A DNA stretch of 64,000 nt from Billgrantia campisalis (GCF_022341425.1 NZ_JABFUC010000005.1:218146-282145); one strand, 5' to 3'; positions 1 through 10,428 are shown, counted from the first letter of the stretch. Notes: a model not told the origin generated them from the letters alone. Program-made: numbers and translations.

Positions 1-59
1 TCGCCGTTTCCAGAAGCTTCGGGCAGCACGTCAGCCGCCGACCCTATGAGGTAGATATC

Positions 60-1439
60 ATGGCAATCAGCGTCTTCGATCTGTTCAAGATCGGTATCGG
101 TCCGTCCAGCTCCCACACCGTGGGGCCGATGCGCGCCGCCTTCGACTTCGTCGAGGCGCTGCGCCAGCGGCGCCTGCTCGAGCGGGTGGCGCGCATCGAG
201 GTGCACCTGCACGGCTCGCTGTCGGCCACCGGCAAGGGGCACGGCACCGACCGCGCCGTGCTCATGGGCCTGATGGGCGAGCGACCCGATGCCATCGACC
301 CCGCCATCGTCGGCCCTTCCATCGAGGAGTTGCTGGAGTCCAGCACCCTGCTGCTCGACGGCCGCCTGCCGATCGCCTTCCTGTGGGCCCGTGACCTGCA
401 GTGGCATGACGACTGCCTGCCGTATCATCCCAACGCCATGACGCTGGTGGCCCACGGCCATGGCGATGAGCTGTACCGCAACACCTTCTACTCGGTGGGC
501 GGCGGCTTCGTGATCGATGCCGAGCAAGCCGCACGCGGCGAGCTGGATAGCGATACCACCGAGCTGCCCTACGACTTCCAGACCGGTGACGAGCTGATGG
601 CACTGTGTCGCATGCACGGCCTGCGCATCAGCGAGCTGATGCTGGAGAACGAGAAGGCCTGGCGCAGCGAGGCCGAGACGCGGGCCGGTTTGCTGAAGGC
701 CTGGGAAGCCATGCAGGCCTGCGTCAAGGCCGGCATGGAGGCCGAGGGCGTGCTGCCCGGCGGGCTCAACGTCAAGCGCCGTGCCAAGACCCTCTACCAG
801 CGCATGCTGGCCAGCGAGGACGACCACTCGCTGATCGCCTCCACGATGTCGGCCATGGACTGGGTCAACCTCTATGCCCTGGCGGTCAACGAGGAGAACG
901 CCGCCGGCGGGCGCATGGTCACCGCGCCCACCAACGGCGCGGCGGGCATCATTCCGGCGGTGCTGCACTACTACATGCAGTTCCGCAAGGGCGCCGGCGA
1001 GCGCGACGTGGTGGACTTCCTGCTGACCGCCGGGGCCGTGGGCATCCTGTGCAAGAAGAACGCCTCCATCTCCGGCGCCGAGGTGGGCTGCCAGGGCGAG
1101 GTGGGGTCGGCCTGCGCCATGGCCGCGGCGGGGCTCACCGAGGTGATGGGCGGCAGCGTCGGCCAGGTGGAGAACGCCGCCGAGATCGGCCTGGAGCACA
1201 ACCTGGGGCTGACCTGCGACCCGGTGGGAGGCCTGGTGCAGGTGCCCTGCATCGAGCGCAACGCCATCGCCTCGGTGAAGGCGATCAACGCCGCCCAGAT
1301 GGCGCTGCGCGGCGACGGCGAGCACTTCATCTCCCTGGACAAGGTGATTCGCACCATGCGCGACACCGGGGCCGACATGCAGGAGAAGTACAAGGAGACC
1401 TCCCGCGGCGGCCTGGCCGTCAACGCCATCGAGTGCTGA
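60..1439 (+). CDS. sdaA: L-serine ammonia-lyase (L-serine dehydratase), iron-sulfur type
   Basis: This enzyme deaminates L-serine to pyruvate and ammonia in the cytoplasm. The 459-residue protein is the usual length of the single-chain SdaA/SdaB family. It opens with the family start ([20 protein letters not shown]), where the SSSHT loop lies near the active site. The C-terminal half carries the [16 protein letters not shown] and VQVPCIERN segments, whose cysteines ligate the 4Fe-4S cluster in this family. A GAGGT ribosome site lies 8 bases before the ATG. A strong hairpin terminator follows, so the gene appears to be a single-gene unit. Nothing is truncated or unusual. Confidence 0.97.
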   Translation: MAISVFDLFKIGIGPSSSHTVGPMRAAFDFVEALRQRRLLERVARIEVHLHGSLSATGKGHGTDRAVLMGLMGERPDAIDPAIVGPSIEELLESSTLLLDGRLPIAFLWARDLQWHDDCLPYHPNAMTLVAHGHGDELYRNTFYSVGGGFVIDAEQAARGELDSDTTELPYDFQTGDELMALCRMHGLRISELMLENEKAWRSEAETRAGLLKAWEAMQACVKAGMEAEGVLPGGLNVKRRAKTLYQRMLASEDDHSLIASTMSAMDWVNLYALAVNEENAAGGRMVTAPTNGAAGIIPAVLHYYMQFRKGAGERDVVDFLLTAGAVGILCKKNASISGAEVGCQGEVGSACAMAAAGLTEVMGGSVGQVENAAEIGLEHNLGLTCDPVGGLVQVPCIERNAIASVKAINAAQMALRGDGEHFISLDKVIRTMRDTGADMQEKYKETSRGGLAVNAIEC

Positions 1440-1484
1440 CCGGAGAAAGCTGCTTTCAGATCAACCCTCTATACTTAGCCAGCG

Positions 1485-1511
1485 CGGCGCCCCGACGGGC
1501 GCCGTTTTTTT
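1485..1511 (+). terminator. Rho-independent terminator after sdaA
   Basis: A perfect 8-bp GC stem (CGGCGCCC/GGGCGCCG) with a CGAC loop is followed by seven T residues. It lies 45 bases after the sdaA stop codon on the same strand. Confidence 0.9.
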
Positions 1512-1599
1512 ATTTGCAAGCTATTGAAAGCCCGGATGTCTACGCCATTGGTCGAGTTCGGCCTTTCAGGTGTTGCCCTGCGGGAGCGTCTCCTCTAGC

Positions 1600-1613
1600 T
1601 TACGTTAACGTAA
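1600..1613. promoter_or_regulatory. 14-bp perfect palindrome upstream of the liv-type operon
   Basis: The sequence TTACGTTAACGTAA is a perfect palindrome about 100 bases before livG, in the only sizeable gap between the sdaA terminator and the operon. It resembles the MerR-family LiuR-type motifs reported for branched-chain amino acid catabolism genes in proteobacteria, as I remember them. The match to that regulator is inference; the palindrome itself is plain. I see no confident -10/-35 pair around it. Confidence 0.5.
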
Positions 1614-1710
1614 AGGTTAGAAAGCCCCGGGCTGGTACACGCACAGCAGCCTTCACCACAAAGACAACAAATCAGCGCGGATCGCCAGCGCGATCCAGAG
1701 AGGACGTCTC

Positions 1711-2487
1711 ATGACCCAGGAGTTCATACTGGAAACTCGCGGGTTGACCAAGGAGTTTCGCGGCTTCACCGCCGTGGACGATGTCAACCTGCAGGTCCGG
1801 GAAGGACATATTCATGCCTTGATCGGTCCCAATGGCGCCGGCAAGACGACCGTCTTCAATCTCCTCACCAAGTTTCTACCGCCGACCCGCGGCGAGATCC
1901 TCTATCGCGGCGACTCCATTACCGGCATGAAGGCCAATGAGATCGCCCGCCTGGGGATGGTTCGCTCCTTCCAGATTTCGGCGGTGTTCGCCCACATGAC
2001 CGCGCTGGAGAACGTCCGTGTGGCGCTGCAGCGGCCCATGGGCACCTCCTTCCATTTCTGGAAGTCCGAACGCACTCTCGACCACCTCAACGACCGCGCC
2101 ATCGAACTGCTCGATGAGGTGGGCCTGCGCGAGTATGCCGATGTGCTCACCGTGGAAATGCCCTACGGTCGCAAGCGCGCGCTGGAGGTGGCCACCACCC
2201 TGGCCATGGACCCGACCCTGATGCTGCTCGATGAGCCGACCCAGGGCATGGGCGCCGAGGACGTGGACCGCATCGTCGAACTGATCCGCCGCGTGGCCAA
2301 GGGGCGCACCGTGCTGATGGTGGAGCACAACCTCAGCGTAGTCAGTCGACTGTGCGACCGCATCACCGTGCTGGCGCGCGGGGCCGTGCTCGCCGAGGGC
2401 GACTACGCCGAGGTGTCCGCCGACCCGCGGGTCAAGGAGGCCTACATGGGCAGCGAAGCGGACGAAGAAGAGGAGGCCAGCGCATGA
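1711..2487 (+). CDS. livG: Branched-chain amino acid/amide-type ABC transporter ATP-binding protein, LivG type
   Basis: This is one of two cytoplasmic ATPases that power a five-component importer. The 258 residues include Walker A (GPNGAGKTT, near residue 38), the LivG-type QISAVFAHMTALENV segment, a modified signature region (MPYGRKRALEVA in place of LSGGQ), Walker B (LMLLDEPTQGMG) and the switch histidine (VEHN). The C-terminal half of the family, ending in a YMGS motif, is intact. The ATG of livF overlaps its stop codon by four bases, so the two are translationally coupled. It is the first gene of the operon, which places the ATPases ahead of the binding protein and permeases. Confidence 0.93.
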   Translation: MTQEFILETRGLTKEFRGFTAVDDVNLQVREGHIHALIGPNGAGKTTVFNLLTKFLPPTRGEILYRGDSITGMKANEIARLGMVRSFQISAVFAHMTALENVRVALQRPMGTSFHFWKSERTLDHLNDRAIELLDEVGLREYADVLTVEMPYGRKRALEVATTLAMDPTLMLLDEPTQGMGAEDVDRIVELIRRVAKGRTVLMVEHNLSVVSRLCDRITVLARGAVLAEGDYAEVSADPRVKEAYMGSEADEEEEASA

Positions 2488-3239
2488 ATCAGGTAGCCGA
2501 ACCGGTCACCGACCCCACCCAGTATCAGGATCACGACGGCGCCGAGATGCTGCGGGTGCGTGACCTGCACGCCTTCTACGGCGAGTCGCACATCCTTCAC
2601 GGCGTCGACTTCGACGTGAAGCGCGGCGAGCTGGTCACCCTGCTGGGGCGCAACGGCGCCGGGCGCAGCACCACCCTCAAGTCGATCATGAACATGGTCG
2701 GCCGGCGTACCGGCTCGATCATGATCAACGGCAACGAGACGCTGGGCATGAAGCCCCATCGCATCCCGCGGCTGGGCATCGGCTACTGTCCCGAGGAGCG
2801 CGGTATCTTCGCCAGCCTCGACGTGGAGGAGAACCTGCTGCTGCCGCCCACGGTGCGCTCCGGTGGGATGAGCATCGACGAGATCTACGCGATGTTCCCC
2901 AACCTCTATGAGCGGCGCCGCAGCCAGGGCACACGGCTCTCCGGCGGCGAGCAGCAGATGCTGGCCATGGCGCGCATCCTGCGCACCGGCGCGCGCATGC
3001 TGCTGCTCGATGAGATCACCGAAGGCCTGGCGCCGGTCATCGTCCAGAAACTCGGCGAGGTGCTGGTCAAGCTGCGCGATCGCGGCATGACCATCGTGCT
3101 GGTGGAGCAGAACTTCCGCTTCGCCGCGCCGCTGGCCGACCGCCACTATGTGATGGAGCACGGTCGAATCATCGAGGAGATCTCCAAGGCCGAGTTGCCC
3201 GGCAAGCGCGATCACCTGAACTCCCTGCTGGGGGTGTGA
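2484..3239 (+). CDS. livF: Branched-chain amino acid/amide-type ABC transporter ATP-binding protein, LivF type
   Basis: This is the second ATPase of the importer, 251 residues from the ATG at 2484; longer upstream reading is a frame overlap with livG. It has a signature motif (LSGGEQQMLAMARIL), Walker B (MLLLDEITEGLAP) and the switch histidine region (VLVEQNFRFA; the usual His is replaced by Gln, which is common in LivF). The oddity is Walker A: it reads GRNGAGRSTT, so the invariant P-loop lysine is arginine 61 (codon CGC at 2664-2666). The partner LivG has a normal lysine. The complex may therefore have only one fully canonical nucleotide site. Confidence 0.92.
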   Translation: MNQVAEPVTDPTQYQDHDGAEMLRVRDLHAFYGESHILHGVDFDVKRGELVTLLGRNGAGRSTTLKSIMNMVGRRTGSIMINGNETLGMKPHRIPRLGIGYCPEERGIFASLDVEENLLLPPTVRSGGMSIDEIYAMFPNLYERRRSQGTRLSGGEQQMLAMARILRTGARMLLLDEITEGLAPVIVQKLGEVLVKLRDRGMTIVLVEQNFRFAAPLADRHYVMEHGRIIEEISKAELPGKRDHLNSLLGV

Positions 3240-3441
3240 GCGTGGCATGCCCGGAGCGCCGGTCATCGCGTTCCCGGAGGGTGCCCGTTGCCCGGATGCC
3301 TTCCCGTAATCGCAGTATCTGTGCCGCCTCGGCGGCGAATTGAGAACCACAACAGTAGCTTTCGTAACCACCACCTCAGCGGCGACTGAACACAGCGTCC
3401 GCCACAACAACAAGCAGCCCTGCGGGGCTATGGAGACGAAA

Positions 3442-4662
3442 ATGACCTTCATCAAGAAGACCCTCGCCAGCAGCATCGCCATTGCCGCCACCGCCGCCAT
3501 GGCCGCCACCGCCCAGGCCGAGATCAGCGACGGCGAAGTGCGCATCGGCTACCTGGCCGACATGTCCGGCACCTACCGCGACCTGGCCGGCCCGGGTGGC
3601 CTCGAGGCCCTGCGCATGGCCGTGGAGGACTTCGGCGGCAACGTCAATGGCGCCGCAATCGAGGTGTTCAGCGCCGACGACCGCAACAGCGCCGACGTGG
3701 GGGCCAGCACCGTGCGGGAGTGGATCGACACCCGCAACGTCGACATGGTCGCCGGCCTGGTCGCCTCCTCGGTGACCATCGCCGTGACCCGGGTGCTGGA
3801 AGAAAACAACGGCTTCGCCATCGTCTCCGCCTCGGCGGCGTCGAGCATCACCAACGAGCACTGCACCCCCAACCATATCCACTGGGTCTATGACACCTAC
3901 CCGCTGGCCAACGGTACCGCCAAGGCCATCGTCGATCAGGGTGGCGACACCTGGTTCATGCTCACCGCCGACTACGCCTTCGGTCATGCCCTGGAAGGCG
4001 ATGTGACCCGCGTGGTGGAGGAGGCTGGCGGCGAAGTGGTCGGTGGCGTGCGTCATCCGTTCCCCACCGACGACTTCTCCTCCTATATCCTCCAGGCTCA
4101 GGGTTCCGGGGCCAAGATCATCGGCCTGGCCAACGCCGGCGCCGACACCGTCAACGCTATCAGCACCGCCGCCCAGTTCGGCGTCGTCGAGGCGGGACAG
4201 CAGCTTGCCGGCCTGCTGGTGTTCCTCAACGACGTCTACGCCATGGGCCTCGATACCACCCAGGGGCTGCTGCTGACCACCGGCTGGTACTGGAACATGG
4301 ACGATGAGGCGCGTGAGTGGTCCGAGCGCTACTACGAGCGCATGGGCCGCATGCCGACCATGGTCCAGGCGGGCATCTACTCCAGCACCATGCACTACCT
4401 GCAGGCGGTGGAAGCGACCAACAGCGATGATCCGGCTACCGTGCGCGCGTACATGATGGAGCAGCCGATCGACGACTTCTTCGCCCGCAACGGCCGCCTG
4501 CGCGAGGACGGCCGCATGGTGCACGACATGTACCTGGCCGAAGTGAAGTCGCCGGCCGACTCCACCCACGAGTGGGACCTCTACGAGATCCTGGCCACCA
4601 TTCCTGCCGAAGAAGCCTACCGTCCGCTTTCCGAAAGCCAGTGCAAGCTGGTGCAGAACTAA
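3442..4662 (+). CDS. Periplasmic substrate-binding protein of a Liv/amide-type ABC importer
   Basis: This is the periplasmic solute receptor of the system (type I periplasmic fold, Peripla_BP_6/LivK-like). I chose the ATG at 3442 (406 residues) because GGAG lies 6 bases before it and the product then starts with a clean signal peptide (MTFIKKTLASSIAI, cleavage near AQA-E at about residue 24). The mature protein begins IRIGYLADMSG-like sequence typical of the family. It sits between livF and livH. The substrate cannot be read from sequence: branched-chain amino acids, short amides and urea are all possible for this clade. A 200-base gap precedes it, which may hold an internal promoter or an mRNA-processing site. 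Confidence 0.9.
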   Translation: MTFIKKTLASSIAIAATAAMAATAQAEISDGEVRIGYLADMSGTYRDLAGPGGLEALRMAVEDFGGNVNGAAIEVFSADDRNSADVGASTVREWIDTRNVDMVAGLVASSVTIAVTRVLEENNGFAIVSASAASSITNEHCTPNHIHWVYDTYPLANGTAKAIVDQGGDTWFMLTADYAFGHALEGDVTRVVEEAGGEVVGGVRHPFPTDDFSSYILQAQGSGAKIIGLANAGADTVNAISTAAQFGVVEAGQQLAGLLVFLNDVYAMGLDTTQGLLLTTGWYWNMDDEAREWSERYYERMGRMPTMVQAGIYSSTMHYLQAVEATNSDDPATVRAYMMEQPIDDFFARNGRLREDGRMVHDMYLAEVKSPADSTHEWDLYEILATIPAEEAYRPLSESQCKLVQN

Positions 4663-4723
4663 GCTCGGCAAGACCCGGCGGCGGCCCTGGCCGCCGCCCC
4701 TCTGACGGCGAGGAGAACCTAAC

Positions 4724-5611
4724 ATGACGATGATATTCGGGGTGCCGTTTGCGGTGTTCATGGGCCAGCTGATGCTGGGCCTGATCAACGGCGCCTTCTA
4801 CGCCCTGCTGAGCCTTGGGCTCGCGGTGATCTTCGGCCTGCTGAAGATCGTCAACTTCGCCCACGGGGCCATGTACATGCTCGGGGCTTTCGCCACCCTG
4901 CTGGGCATGCGCTACCTGGGCATCAACTACTGGGCGGCGCTGCTGCTGGCTCCCCTGGTCGTGGGCCTGTTCGGGATGGTCATCGAGCGGCTGCTACTGC
5001 GCCGCATCGGCCACCTGGACCACCTCTATGGCCTGCTGCTGACCTTTGGCCTGGCGCTGATCTTCGAAGGCACCCTGGTCAACTTCTTCGGTGTCTCGGG
5101 TGCCCGCTATCCGACCCCGGAGGCGCTGCAGGGCGGCTTCCAGCTGGGCTTCATGTTCCTGCCCGTCTATCGCGCCTGGGTGCTGCTGGCAGCCCTGGTG
5201 GTCTGTCTGGGGACCTGGTTCATTATCGAGCGCACGCGGCTTGGCGCCTACCTGCGTGCCGGCACCGAGAACCCGGCGCTGATGCAGTCCTTCGGTGTCA
5301 ACGTGCCGCTGCTGATCACCCTCACCTACGGCTTCGGCGTGGCCCTGGCCGCCTTCGCCGGGGTGCTGGCCGCGCCACTCTATCCGGTGTCGCCAACCAT
5401 GGGCTCCAACCTCTTGATCGTGGTCTTCGCCGTGGTGGTGATCGGCGGCATGGGCTCGATCCTCGGCGCCGTGCTCACCGGCTTGGGCATGGGCCTGATC
5501 GAGGGCCTCACCAAGGTCTACTATCCCGAGGCGGCCAACACCGTGATCTTCCTGGTGATGATCCTGGTGCTGTTGATCCGACCCGCCGGTCTCTTCGGCA
5601 AGGAGGCATGA
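4724..5611 (+). CDS. livH: ABC transporter permease, LivH type
   Basis: This is the inner-membrane permease subunit, 295 residues with about eight hydrophobic helices. It carries the LivH hallmark INGAFYALLSLGLAVIFGLL near residue 20 and the NFAHGAMYMLGAF segment. The GIAR-like cytoplasmic loop (GMGSILGAVLTGLGMGLIEG) for contact with the ATPases is near residue 250. An AGGAG ribosome site precedes the ATG. It ends four bases before livM. The length matches the family. Confidence 0.94.
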   Translation: MTMIFGVPFAVFMGQLMLGLINGAFYALLSLGLAVIFGLLKIVNFAHGAMYMLGAFATLLGMRYLGINYWAALLLAPLVVGLFGMVIERLLLRRIGHLDHLYGLLLTFGLALIFEGTLVNFFGVSGARYPTPEALQGGFQLGFMFLPVYRAWVLLAALVVCLGTWFIIERTRLGAYLRAGTENPALMQSFGVNVPLLITLTYGFGVALAAFAGVLAAPLYPVSPTMGSNLLIVVFAVVVIGGMGSILGAVLTGLGMGLIEGLTKVYYPEAANTVIFLVMILVLLIRPAGLFGKEA

Positions 5612-5615
5612 CGTC

Positions 5616-6599
5616 ATGGCCACGACCCAAACCCTGACCCCGACCATGGAGCGCCAGCGGCGCGCCAACATGCGCCGCAACCTCCTGTATATCGTGCTGA
5701 TCGCGATCGGCCTGGTGGCACCCTTCTTCGCCTACCCGGTGTTCCTGATGAAGGTGCTGTGCTTCGCGCTATTTGCCTGCGCCTTCAACCTGCTGCTGGG
5801 CTACGCGGGGCTGCTCTCCTTCGGGCACGCCGCCTTCCTGGCCACCGGTGGCTACGTGACCGGCTACCTGCTGGCCAGCTACCCGGCGCTGACCCCGGAG
5901 ATGGGTATCATCGTCGGTACCCTGGCGGCCCTGGCGCTGGGCACCGTGTTCGGTGCCCTGGCGATCCGCCGCCAGGGGATCTACTTCGCCATGGTGACCC
6001 TGGCCCTGGCACAGCTGGTGTTCTTCTTCTATGTCCAGGCGCCGTTCACCGGCGGCGAGGATGGCCTGCACGGGGTGCCGCGCGGCGAGCTGTTCGGTGT
6101 TATCAGCCTGCGCAGCAACCTGGCGATGTACTACTTCGTGTTCGTCATCTTCCTGATCGGCTTCGCCATCGTGCAGCGCACCGTGCATTCGCCCTACGGT
6201 CAGGTGCTCAAGGCGATCCGCGAGAACGAGCCGCGGGCGGTGTCGCTGGGCTACAACACCGACGCCTACAAGCTGCTGGCGTTCATCCTCTCCGCGGGCC
6301 TGGCCGGCCTGGCCGGCTCCACCAAGACGGTGGTGTTCCAGCTGGCCTCGCTGACCGATGCCCACTGGCACATGTCCGGCGAGGTGATCCTGATGACCCT
6401 GCTGGGCGGGGTGGGCACGCTGTTCGGCCCGGTGGTCGGTGCCGGCCTGGTGGTCAGCCTGCAGCATCTGCTGGCCCAGGGCGCCCTGGGCGCCTGGGTG
6501 GGCCCGATCCTCGGGGTGATCTTCGTGGTCTGCGTGCTCAGCTTCCGCAGCGGTATCGTCGGCGAGATCCTCAAGTCCTATCGCAAGAACTTCAAGTGA
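5616..6599 (+). CDS. livM: ABC transporter permease, LivM type
   Basis: This is the second inner-membrane permease, 327 residues, with the LivM signature NLLLGYAGLLSFGHAAFLA after the second helix and the LLGGVGTLFGPVVGA loop near residue 270. An AAGGAGG site sits 10 bases before the ATG. It is the last gene of the operon and is followed by a strong terminator. Together the five genes supply all parts of one high-affinity importer. Confidence 0.95.
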   Translation: MATTQTLTPTMERQRRANMRRNLLYIVLIAIGLVAPFFAYPVFLMKVLCFALFACAFNLLLGYAGLLSFGHAAFLATGGYVTGYLLASYPALTPEMGIIVGTLAALALGTVFGALAIRRQGIYFAMVTLALAQLVFFFYVQAPFTGGEDGLHGVPRGELFGVISLRSNLAMYYFVFVIFLIGFAIVQRTVHSPYGQVLKAIRENEPRAVSLGYNTDAYKLLAFILSAGLAGLAGSTKTVVFQLASLTDAHWHMSGEVILMTLLGGVGTLFGPVVGAGLVVSLQHLLAQGALGAWVGPILGVIFVVCVLSFRSGIVGEILKSYRKNFK

Positions 6600-6624
6600 A
6601 GGCCATCGGCAAGGCCTCTTCCTC

Positions 6625-6647
6625 GCGCCCTTCGGGGCGCTTTTTTT
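6625..6647 (+). terminator. Rho-independent terminator after livM
   Basis: The stem GCGCCC/GGGCGC with a TTCG tetraloop is followed by seven T residues. It ends the importer operon just before the convergent LysR gene. Confidence 0.93.
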
Positions 6648-6659
6648 GTGATGGTGATG

Positions 6660-7559
6660 TCATGCTGGCGATGTCGCCTGGGCCAGCCGGCCGGGCAGGT
6701 GGTCGACCAGAAAGTCGACGAACTGGCGAACCTTGGGCGAGTGCTGACGGTGCGATGGCATCACCGCCCAGACCCCGGCGTCGCGGCACTGGAAGGGAGC
6801 GAGCACCGCCAGCAGTTCGCCGCTCGCCAGGTAGGGGGCCACGTAATAGTCGGGCAACTGGGCGAGCCCCAGTCCCTTGAGCGCGGCATCCAGCAGCGCC
6901 GGTCCGGAATTGGCCTGCCAGGGCCCCTGGACGCGAACCTCGCGGTGTACGCCCTCCACGTCGAAACGCCACTGGTCGCGGGAGCCGATCAGGCAGCGGT
7001 GATGGGCCAGCTCGGCCAGCGAGTGGGGTTGGGAGATGCCGGTGAAATAGGCCGGAGAGCCGACCACGTATTCGCGCCGTGCGCACAGCCGGCGGGCGAT
7101 CAGCGAGGAGTCCTGCAGGGTGCCCATGCGGATGACGACGTCATAGCCCTCGTCGATGATGTCCACCTGGCGGTTGGTGAGGTGCAGGCGCAGGTCGAGC
7201 TGGGGGTGCCGGCACAGGAAGTCGTTGGCCAGCGGGGCGATGAAGCGCTCGCCGAAGGTGGTCGCCGAGCTCAGCCGCAGCGTGCCCTGGGGGTGGTCGT
7301 GTAGCGCCTGCAGCGCCGTTTCCGCGTTGCGGAAGCCGTCGAGCAGTTGTCGGCAGTGGGTGTAATAGCGCTCGCCGGCCTCGGTCAGGCGAATCTTGCG
7401 GGTGGTGCGGTAGAGCAGTGGCAGGCCGAGCTGCTGTTCGAGCCGCGCTACCTGGCGGCTGATGTGGGAGTTGGAGACCTGCAGCTGACGCGCCGCCGCG
7501 GCGAAGGTGCCGAGCCTCACGACTTCCACGAAGGCTTCGATGCCGTCCCAGCGGGGCAT
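6660..7559 (-). CDS. LysR-family transcriptional regulator
   Basis: This is a DNA-binding regulator of 299 residues if it starts at the ATG at 7559 (MPRWDGIEAFVEV). The frame stays open further upstream, but that extension lacks the family pattern. The N-terminal winged helix includes GTFAAAARQLQVSNSHISRQVARLE, and the C-terminal part is the LysR effector-binding domain. It is divergent from frmA, and a dyad typical of LysR sites lies between them, so it probably controls frmA-fghA and itself. The inducer is unknown. Confidence 0.9.
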   Translation of the reverse strand: MPRWDGIEAFVEVVRLGTFAAAARQLQVSNSHISRQVARLEQQLGLPLLYRTTRKIRLTEAGERYYTHCRQLLDGFRNAETALQALHDHPQGTLRLSSATTFGERFIAPLANDFLCRHPQLDLRLHLTNRQVDIIDEGYDVVIRMGTLQDSSLIARRLCARREYVVGSPAYFTGISQPHSLAELAHHRCLIGSRDQWRFDVEGVHREVRVQGPWQANSGPALLDAALKGLGLAQLPDYYVAPYLASGELLAVLAPFQCRDAGVWAVMPSHRQHSPKVRQFVDFLVDHLPGRLAQATSPA

Positions 7560-7585
7560 GCCCCCTCCCGTTGCGTGATAGTTGG

Positions 7586-7607
7586 ATTGTTGCTCAACAG
7601 CAATAAT
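7586..7607. promoter_or_regulatory. Inverted repeat, probable LysR operator between lysR and frmA
   Basis: ATTGTTGCT and AGCAATAAT are separated by CAAC and match in 8 of 9 positions. The arms contain the T-N11-A type spacing of LysR-family boxes. It lies 27 bases before the LysR start and about 80 before frmA, in the usual place for autoregulation and divergent activation. Confidence 0.55.
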
Positions 7608-7652
7608 GTTGTGAGTCTGTTTCAATTTCATCGTGCCGGCAAGCGCGCCTAG

Positions 7653-8798
<1,146 letters not shown>

Positions 8799-8835
8799 TA
8801 CGAGACCGACACCGCGCGAACGAGGCCTTTTTTTC

Positions 8836-9690
8836 ATGACCATGACCGAACACCTGGAGCTGGTATCGAGTAACAAGAGCTTTGGCGGCTGGCACAAGCG
8901 CTATCGCCACCGCTCTCGGGCGCTGGACTGCGAGATGGTGTTTGCCATCTACCTGCCTCCCCAGGCGGAAACCCAGCGGGTGCCGCTGCTGTGGTGGCTC
9001 TCGGGGCTCACCTGTACCGACGAGAACTTCATGCAGAAGGCCGGTGCCCAGCGCCTGGCCGCGGAGCTGGGCATCGCCATCGTCTGCCCCGATACCAGTC
9101 CGCGGGGCACCGACCTGCCCGGTGAGCACGACAGCTACGACCTGGGCGCCGGCGCCGGTTTCTACGTCAACGCCACGCGCCAGCCCTGGAAGGGGCACTA
9201 TCGCATGTACGACTATGTGGCCGAGGAGTTGCCCTCGGTGGTGCGCCAGCACTTCCCGGCCAACGGCCGCGAGGCGATCAGTGGCCACTCCATGGGCGGC
9301 CACGGCGCGCTGATCATGGCCCTGCGCCGGCCCGGCCACTACCGCTCGGTGTCGGCCTTTTCGCCCATCGTCAACCCCAGCCAGTGTCCCTGGGGCCGCA
9401 AGGCTTTCGCTGAATACCTGGGCGACGACCCCGGCGCCTGGACCCAGTACGACGCCTGCGAACTGGTGGCCAAGGGGGCCTCGAGCCAGCGCCTGTTCAT
9501 CGACCAGGGCGAGAGCGACGATTTCCTCGACGAGCAGCTCAAGCCCGAACGGCTGGAGGCGGTGTGTGCCGAGCATGATCACCCCCTGACGCTGCGGCGC
9601 CAGCCGGGGTATGATCACAGCTACTACTTCATCGCCAGCTTCATCGAGGACCACCTGCGCTACCATGCAGAGCATCTTTTCAAGCGTTGA
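8836..9690 (+). CDS. fghA: S-formylglutathione hydrolase
   Basis: This cytoplasmic alpha/beta hydrolase splits S-formylglutathione to formate and glutathione, completing glutathione-dependent formaldehyde removal. From the ATG at 8836 it is 284 residues, the family size; an upstream in-frame ATG lies within frmA and is unlikely. The nucleophile is Ser152 in SGHSMGGHGA; the Asp lies in DQGESDDFL and the His in GYDHSYYFI. The oxyanion region LSGLTCTDENF is typical of esterase D. A CGAGG site precedes the start, behind a run of T residues. Confidence 0.95.
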   Translation: MTMTEHLELVSSNKSFGGWHKRYRHRSRALDCEMVFAIYLPPQAETQRVPLLWWLSGLTCTDENFMQKAGAQRLAAELGIAIVCPDTSPRGTDLPGEHDSYDLGAGAGFYVNATRQPWKGHYRMYDYVAEELPSVVRQHFPANGREAISGHSMGGHGALIMALRRPGHYRSVSAFSPIVNPSQCPWGRKAFAEYLGDDPGAWTQYDACELVAKGASSQRLFIDQGESDDFLDEQLKPERLEAVCAEHDHPLTLRRQPGYDHSYYFIASFIEDHLRYHAEHLFKR

Positions 9691-9714
9691 CCGATCCCCG
9701 ACCCAGGGCACGGC

Positions 9715-10428
9715 ATGATCCGGGCCCTGCTGCGCCGACTGCTGCGCTGGGCGGCCCTCGCGGTGGCCGCCTTTATTGGGCTCTCGGTGCTGCTGGTGCT
9801 GGCGCTGCGCGAGGTGCCCGCCTACGGCTCGATGGTGATGCTCGAGCGCAAGGTGCAGGGCTGGCTGGCCGGTGAGCCGGTGGCCATCCAGCACCAGTGG
9901 CGGCCCTGGAGCGAACTCTCCGACCACGCCAAGCTGGCGGTGATCGCCGCCGAGGATCAGCGCTTCCCCGACCATCGCGGCTTCGACACGGTCGAGATGC
10001 GCCGGGCCTGGGAGGCCAGCCGCAACGGCGCGCGACTGCGCGGCGCCAGCACCATCAGCCAGCAGACCGCCAAGAACCTCTTTCTGTGGACCGGACGCAG
10101 CTGGGGCCGCAAGGGGCTGGAGGCCTGGTTCACCCTGCTCATCGAGACGCTGTGGCCCAAGCAGCGCATCCTCGAGGTCTATCTCAATATCGCCGAGTGG
10201 GACCACGGGGTGTTCGGCCTGGAAGCGGCCGGTCAGCACTACTTCGGGGTGTCCGCCGATCGGGTCAGCGAGGTCCAGGCCAGCCGCCTGGCCGCCATCC
10301 TGCCCAACCCGCGAGGCTGGGACGCGGCCCGGCCCAGTCCCCATGTCGAGCGGCGCAGCCAGTGGATACGCCAGCAGATGCGCAACCTGGGCGGCGCGCG
10401 CTACCTGGAGCGGCTGGGCGGCGACTGA
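9715..10428 (+). CDS. mtgA: Monofunctional biosynthetic peptidoglycan transglycosylase
   Basis: This inner-membrane enzyme polymerises lipid II into glycan chains. The 237 residues start with one signal-anchor helix (about residues 15-38). The glycosyltransferase family 51 domain follows, with the catalytic EDQRFPDHRGFD motif, the GASTISQQTAKNLFLW motif and the ILEVYLNIAEWG-like motif (here YLNIAEWDHG). No transpeptidase domain is present, which defines MtgA. It starts 24 bases after fghA and overlaps the 3' end of the convergent exporter gene by 28 bases. Confidence 0.95.
   Translation: MIRALLRRLLRWAALAVAAFIGLSVLLVLALREVPAYGSMVMLERKVQGWLAGEPVAIQHQWRPWSELSDHAKLAVIAAEDQRFPDHRGFDTVEMRRAWEASRNGARLRGASTISQQTAKNLFLWTGRSWGRKGLEAWFTLLIETLWPKQRILEVYLNIAEWDHGVFGLEAAGQHYFGVSADRVSEVQASRLAAILPNPRGWDAARPSPHVERRSQWIRQQMRNLGGARYLERLGGD

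Noticed and set aside
4994..5680. Minus-strand frame opposite livH
   Set aside because: His/Gln-rich antisense shadow of a well-defined permease gene.
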